A stretch of DNA of 32,621 nucleotides. Source: Candidatus Poseidonia sp. GTDB lineage: Archaea > Thermoplasmatota > Poseidoniia > Poseidoniales > Poseidoniaceae. Position numbers and translations under genes: made by a program. Position 1 is the stretch's first letter; every line of letters starts with the position of its first letter. The notes beneath the pieces were generated by a model. It saw only the letters and a list, made by a program, of their open reading frames with translations. It had not been told where the DNA came from and searched no databases. The stretch is from positions 1 to 32,621 of the forward strand of contig JASLVM010000016.1 of the NCBI GenBank assembly GCA_030741355.1. The letters are read 5' to 3'. Below, piece by piece: positions 28,072-32,621 of the stretch.

Positions 28072-28607
28072 TGAAGTGCCTCCAACAAGGCGACGACATG
28101 CTCCAGTATTTGAGATGCATTGAGAGAAGTGGCGTCAATCACATGAGTGTAGGGCTCTGGGTCTTCGGGCACAAGGTCGTAAAGCACGCGAAACCGTTCA
28201 CCATCAACCGCTGCTCGTTGTTGATTGGCTTGGAGAGCATCCTCAACCGTCAAGCCCTCTCTATGTGCTACACGTCGAGCGCGCTCTTCGTCATCGACAT
28301 CCAACCAGAGGCGCAAGCACGGCAAGTTAAGTCGGTACGCCCACCAACCTGCAAGTCTTGACTCGACGATGTCAGCACCGTCCGTTCCTTTCATGCGCTG
28401 TTTGAGCAACTCGTCCAGAGAACGGTCAACTTCGGGTTCGTTATGGCATAGCTCTCCAAAATCACCGAGCGACATCCCCCGTCGTTTGGCTTCCTCTCGA
28501 AACACGTCGCCACCGTTCAGGCTGGTCCAATCGTTTCGTTCCATCAAGGCCTTGACCAGCGTACTGGTTCCGCTCCCTGGATGCCCGGAGACGGTCAATT
28601 TGACCAA
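28068..28607 (-). CDS. cmk: Archaeal cytidylate kinase
   Basis: MVKLTVSGHPGSGTSTLVKALMERN P-loop, NGGDVFREEAKRRGMSLGDFGEL, ESRLAGWWA. Confidence 0.92.
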   Translation of the reverse strand: MVKLTVSGHPGSGTSTLVKALMERNDWTSLNGGDVFREEAKRRGMSLGDFGELCHNEPEVDRSLDELLKQRMKGTDGADIVESRLAGWWAYRLNLPCLRLWLDVDDEERARRVAHREGLTVEDALQANQQRAAVDGERFRVLYDLVPEDPEPYTHVIDATSLNASQILEHVVALLEALQ

Positions 28608-28611
28608 ACCA

Positions 28612-29529
28612 TCACACCCATTCGTGGAAACAAACGTTGCAACGCTTGGTTCGAGGTCCGTCGTGGGTGATCACGTCACCATCGCACTCAGGACATACAA
28701 GGGCGATACCTGCCATCAAGCCACCTTGGCTCGCCTCTTTGGTTTCCTTTGGGGCAGCCGAGGACTTCTTCCGGTGTTGTTGACTTCGCTTCGAACGCTG
28801 TTGTCGCTTCTTCGCCTGACTGGATGTAGCTGCCGGTTTGGTGGCGACCAAATGCAAGAGGGGTTCCTTGAGAACTTCGCCCGCCACCACCAAGGGATGG
28901 GATTTGTAGCGTGTCAATTTGATGTGGCGATCAAGCACACGGCCGTAGGCGGCGCTCATGCAAATATAGCAGCAAATCCATGCCGGGAAGAACAAGAATC
29001 TCCCATCGAGGAGGTTCCACTCAGGGGACCAAGGAAGCGAAACATAGTCCACTCGAAACGTCTCTACTTTGGTGGTCAACCAGGCAAAGATTCCGATGAT
29101 GAAAATCATGGTGAACATCATCGGTTTCATGGCTCCCATTTGCACTTCGAGTTGCTCTGGCATCATCTGTTGCTGGAGCGTCATGGCCTTCTCTTGGAGA
29201 ATGGGGTCTCTTGAAAGTCGGGCTTCGTTCATCATTTGGCGAACTTGACCTTGACGGTGGCCGATGTGGGCTTGGTCCATGGGGTCGACGAAGAAGTTTC
29301 GAATCACGGTGTTCAACGTCATGGAAAAGATACCCAGAATCATGACCGTGATGACAAAGAAGGATTCCTCAGGAAGAAGCGGGGAGAGCAAAGGGTCCGC
29401 CGTCGTACCCAGTGAAGTTCGAATCGAAGGCGTCATGATGAGGACGGTCATGAGGATCATGAACATCAGCATGACAAACATCGAACCTCCCGGGGGCGGG
29501 GGTGGCGGTGGCGAGGAACCGTTGGCCAT
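28612..29529 (-). CDS. DUF106/EMC3-TMCO1-like (YidC/Oxa1 superfamily) membrane protein with C-terminal zinc ribbon
   Basis: TM topology with charged coil (DQAHIGHRQGQVRQMMNEARLSRDPILQEKAMTLQQQMMPEQLEVQMGAMKPMMFTMIFI); CPECDGDVITHDGPRTKRCNVCFHEWV; upstream of cmk-cbf5. Likely start 29529 (MANGSSPPPP). Confidence 0.82.
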   Translation of the reverse strand: MANGSSPPPPPPPGGSMFVMLMFMILMTVLIMTPSIRTSLGTTADPLLSPLLPEESFFVITVMILGIFSMTLNTVIRNFFVDPMDQAHIGHRQGQVRQMMNEARLSRDPILQEKAMTLQQQMMPEQLEVQMGAMKPMMFTMIFIIGIFAWLTTKVETFRVDYVSLPWSPEWNLLDGRFLFFPAWICCYICMSAAYGRVLDRHIKLTRYKSHPLVVAGEVLKEPLLHLVATKPAATSSQAKKRQQRSKRSQQHRKKSSAAPKETKEASQGGLMAGIALVCPECDGDVITHDGPRTKRCNVCFHEWV

Positions 29530-29601
29530 GATTGGTCTGCGACGATGGCAGGGCATGAAGGTTAGCATCCAAGATATCGAAAGTTCACGGTCTGAACGGT
29601 G

Positions 29602-30060
29602 ATGCGAGAAGTTCAAACAAGGAGACCCCTTAGCCCTGCCATGCGCCAGAAAGAACCGTTGGATGTTTCACCAACGTGGCGTTATCCCTTGCCCATGCCG
29701 ATGCCCGGTCAACCGGTCTGTGCCACGGAACTCGAAGCGATTGAACAACTCGCACGGTTGCCCGCTGCCCCCCGTATGTTCTTCTGGACGGAAGCTCAGC
29801 GGAAATGCCCTGAAGATTGGGGCTTCATTGCCAGCGTTCGTCAGGGCGTCCCTCCGAGCGGTATCGAGGCTGAGTTGGCCGCATGGACCGAACAGTACCC
29901 CATGGCCTGGTTGGCTGTGGACATGCGAGATGGGTCCATCCCACCGTCGACCGTACGCCCGCTCAATGATGTCCTTTCTTCGCTCAAGCGACCCGTGATC
30001 GTCATCGTGAGTCGTTCACCGGAACATGAGGAATGGCCACAGTGGGTCCTTCCTCAGTAA
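29602..30060 (+). CDS. Unknown protein, divergent from the DUF106-like gene
   Basis: About 150 aa ORF (..PAAPRMFFWTEAQRKCPEDWGFIASVRQGVPPSGIEAELAAW..). Start could be 29602 or 29641. Confidence 0.6.
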   Translation: MREVQTRRPLSPAMRQKEPLDVSPTWRYPLPMPMPGQPVCATELEAIEQLARLPAAPRMFFWTEAQRKCPEDWGFIASVRQGVPPSGIEAELAAWTEQYPMAWLAVDMRDGSIPPSTVRPLNDVLSSLKRPVIVIVSRSPEHEEWPQWVLPQ

Positions 30061-30120
30061 TTCTTGGCGTCAATTCCGCCCGTGAAGGGCTCGGCGAGAA
30101 CGACCAAATGTTCGTTGCAT

Positions 30121-32621
30121 TCACTCTGTGAAGGTGTAGCCACAAGCAGCACAGGTAGCTGAAGCAAAGGGCACCATGGTCGAACAGATGGGGCAAGCCT
30201 TCTCCTCAGCATCGGATGCTTCGGGGGCTGCCTCAGCGGCTTCTTCCTCTGCAGGGGCTTCTTCATCGGAGGCTCCGTTCGCTTCGTTCCAAGCGTTGGC
30301 GGCGTCTTCCAACTCGGCCTTCTTGAGGTAACCGTTGTCGTCATGGTCGTAAGCCGCTGCAAATTCAACAAAGGCGTCTCGGTGTTCAACGTCGATGCCG
30401 GCAGCGTCCATCACTCGGAGGAGCATGTCCTCTCGGAATTTCATCTTCGGTGCACTGTCTTCGCCAGCATCTTCGCCAGCATCTTCGCCACCATCCTCTG
30501 CCGATTCATCAGCATCAGTTGCTTCCGCTTCTGGCTCGGCTTCCTCGGTTTCAGATTCGATCGTCGGCAAGTCGTCTGATTCAATTTCATCACCAAAGTG
30601 GACGCCGTGGAAGCGGTTCAGAGCTTCTGCATCAACTTCGCCGCTTCCCTTGATATCAAAAGAAACTTCGAGGCGTTCGCCTTTCTCTACCTTGGGAACA
30701 TGCCAAAGGATGTGGAGGCCACCTTCACCTTCTTCGGAGGTCATCTTGACGTCGTCACGCTTACCGTCGGCACTCTTCATTTCCCATTCCTTGATCTCAA
30801 ACTGAGGCGGTAGCACATCGTTGATGTACAAGTCGCTGAGAGCAGTATCACCGTTGTTCTCAAAGAGAATCAACACTTCGTAGCGGCCCTTTCCACCGAG
30901 TGGAATGGCTTGCTTACCTGCGCTGAAGTTGCGTCGGTTGTGAACGACCTTGATGCTGGGTGTAGCTGAAGGTTCTTTGGTGCAGATGGGGCCGAAGCGC
31001 TCAGCACTGAATTCAACACGAGCTGGGGCGTCAACACGCACATTTCCTGGAGAGGGGTCTGGCGCCGATAGCGGGTAGGAAATCTCGATTTTCTTGCCGG
31101 GTTTGAGGCCGATTGGGCCTCGAGTTCCGACAGTCATCATCATGGTGTGGCCTTGACCGTCAGGTGAGCGGTGCTCCTTCTCGATGGTGATGCCTTCTGA
31201 CACCTCGACCTTGTACTGGTCGTCGTCGATCGTTTTACCGTCAATCTTGATGGTCATTTGCTCCTGCGTGGGTGCTTCAAAGAGTCCGGGGACGTCATCG
31301 GTGATGCGCATGAGGTTGATGGTCGAGGAACCTTTGTTCACAAGGGTCATCGTAGCCTGAATTTTCTGGGCACGGTAGGAACGAAGGTTGGCCGTGGAGT
31401 AGGTCTTCTCAACATTGGCTTCAAGCACTTCGAGTTTCTTCTCCTCGAGCGTCATGGTGCCTTCGGACGATTGCACCGCCTTGGGGAGAACCGTGTAGGA
31501 AAGGTCGTAAGTGAAATCGGGCTCGGATTGCGCCATGACCGTTCGCTCTTCAGATTCCCACTTTCCGTTGGGCGTGACGTCCTGATCCACATCGTGAATG
31601 TCAAAGAGCAAATCTTCGCTTCCCTTCATGCTCACTTGCAACTTGGTCAAGTCAACAGCGAACGAAGAGCGGTTTTCGAAAATGGCTTGGCAGATCCAAT
31701 TGTCCGGACGCTCGTCTTCACGAACCCGCATGTAGGTGAATCCTCGACAGAAAGCATCCAACTCTCGGAACGACATGCTGGAAAGCGTGGCGTCGGCCTT
31801 GTAGGTTGCAGAGGCTTTGCCAGCCTTGATGGCCTTGGTCGAATCGACGCTGATGGTGCCTTCAAGGCTCAATGTCTGTTTTTCTCCGGCTTGCAAACGA
31901 CCAACAGTCCACGTGATGGTGTCGTTGTCAAGTTCGGCACCAGCAGCCATCTCAAAGTGCATGGCAGAAGCCAAGGGGCGAGTGACGACAACGTCGTGCA
32001 GTTCAACGCCAGAGAGATTCTCCACCTCAAGTTCAAGCGAGAGAGGTCCCGGGTCTTCACCGATGGCAACGGACAGAGAGCGCTCTTGAGAGCGTGATGG
32101 ATTGGTGTCTAAGCGTTCACGAAGCGTCATCATCTGCTTGCCGCTGACCTTGTAGGATTCTGTGTGGTTCTTGCTTGGTTCGAGTTCGTCAACCGAAACA
32201 TGTTCGCCACCGAGGTCGGTGGAGTCGATGTTGTCAAGAAGCACGTCGATGTCGTAGATTCGGTCATCAGCCGAGGGGTTGTTCACGGTCAAGGTTCCCT
32301 TGACGTTTTGCTTGATGATGTTTCCATCGGCGTTCAGCGTCGTGGTTTCAACCTCATGAAGGGTACCTTCGAGTTTGTCGCCTGGAACGGCTTCAACTTC
32401 AGCCCGGCTTCGAATGGTAGCACCTGCTTGTTCTCCTGTCAAGTCCGAAGGGGACAAGTCAGGGACAGGAGCATCCGAGGTATCTCCGAGCGAAAGCGGT
32501 GCGAGCGGATCCGCAGCAGGTGGGGCCGGAGGGGCGGCAAGCGGGTCCATCAGAGGGTCAGCAGCAGGTGCTTCGGGCATGGGAGGCATCTCGGGAGGAG
32601 CAGGAGGAGCGGCAAGCGGGT
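30121..32621 (-). CDS. Large multidomain protein: Pro/Ala repeats, Ig-like (DUF11/CARDB-like) repeats, EF-hand, C-terminal zinc ribbon (N-terminus probably beyond window)
   Basis: Frame is open to the window edge (PLAAPPAPP continues upstream of Met 32589). Ig-like repeats (LEVENLSGVELHDVVVTRPL; ILFENNGDTALSDLYINDVLPPQFEI), EF loop DHDDNGYLKKAE, CPICSTMVPFASATCAACGYTFTE. Confidence 0.85.
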   Translation of the reverse strand, partial: PLAAPPAPPEMPPMPEAPAADPLMDPLAAPPAPPAADPLAPLSLGDTSDAPVPDLSPSDLTGEQAGATIRSRAEVEAVPGDKLEGTLHEVETTTLNADGNIIKQNVKGTLTVNNPSADDRIYDIDVLLDNIDSTDLGGEHVSVDELEPSKNHTESYKVSGKQMMTLRERLDTNPSRSQERSLSVAIGEDPGPLSLELEVENLSGVELHDVVVTRPLASAMHFEMAAGAELDNDTITWTVGRLQAGEKQTLSLEGTISVDSTKAIKAGKASATYKADATLSSMSFRELDAFCRGFTYMRVREDERPDNWICQAIFENRSSFAVDLTKLQVSMKGSEDLLFDIHDVDQDVTPNGKWESEERTVMAQSEPDFTYDLSYTVLPKAVQSSEGTMTLEEKKLEVLEANVEKTYSTANLRSYRAQKIQATMTLVNKGSSTINLMRITDDVPGLFEAPTQEQMTIKIDGKTIDDDQYKVEVSEGITIEKEHRSPDGQGHTMMMTVGTRGPIGLKPGKKIEISYPLSAPDPSPGNVRVDAPARVEFSAERFGPICTKEPSATPSIKVVHNRRNFSAGKQAIPLGGKGRYEVLILFENNGDTALSDLYINDVLPPQFEIKEWEMKSADGKRDDVKMTSEEGEGGLHILWHVPKVEKGERLEVSFDIKGSGEVDAEALNRFHGVHFGDEIESDDLPTIESETEEAEPEAEATDADESAEDGGEDAGEDAGEDSAPKMKFREDMLLRVMDAAGIDVEHRDAFVEFAAAYDHDDNGYLKKAELEDAANAWNEANGASDEEAPAEEEAAEAAPEASDAEEKACPICSTMVPFASATCAACGYTFTE
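30458..30493. repeat. 12-bp tandem repeat (TCTTCGCCAGCA x3, last copy one mismatch) encoding (GEDA)n
   Basis: Direct reading: tcttcgccagca tcttcgccagca tcttcgccacca; protein EDGGEDAGEDAGEDS. Confidence 0.85.

Noticed and set aside
31258-32097. 279-aa plus-strand ORF
   Set aside because: Antisense shadow of the large Ig-like/EF-hand gene.
1-32621. CRISPR arrays, transposases, integrases, toxin-antitoxin or defence genes
   Set aside because: None seen: no regularly spaced repeats and no recognisable transposase, integrase, nuclease or toxin family among the ORFs.

Overview
The window is a gene-dense archaeal chromosomal segment with about 31 supported genes, few gaps and frequent ATGA or short overlaps. 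The gene content is euryarchaeal: archaeal-type ProRS, TrmY, aIF5A, Cbf5, archaeal CMP kinase and a DUF106/EMC3-like protein. Together with an OPT transporter, acyl-CoA dehydrogenase and 3-hydroxyacyl-CoA dehydrogenase, it fits a marine planktonic lineage such as Marine Group II / Poseidoniales; this placement is inference. There are two minus-strand tRNAs: Gln(TTG) at 14347-14419 and His(GTG) at 24289-24361. I saw no CRISPR array, transposon or prophage. The most interesting items are: (1) an exosortase/archaeosortase-like membrane protein with visible Cys/Arg/His signature residues (22265-23311) and no clear substrate; (2) a large protein with Pro/Ala repeats, Ig-like repeats, an EF-hand and a C-terminal zinc ribbon (30121 to the window end); (3) a calmodulin-like two-EF-hand mini-protein next to a mini zinc-ribbon protein, divergent from a HEAT-repeat gene; (4) a CoaBC whose CoaC half appears to lack the canonical catalytic residues; (5) a cluster of three unrecognised membrane proteins (15632-17310); (6) a hairpin and a 21-codon ORF in the only sizeable convergent gap, next to cbf5. 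I do not see a complete novel multi-gene system that could be claimed with confidence.
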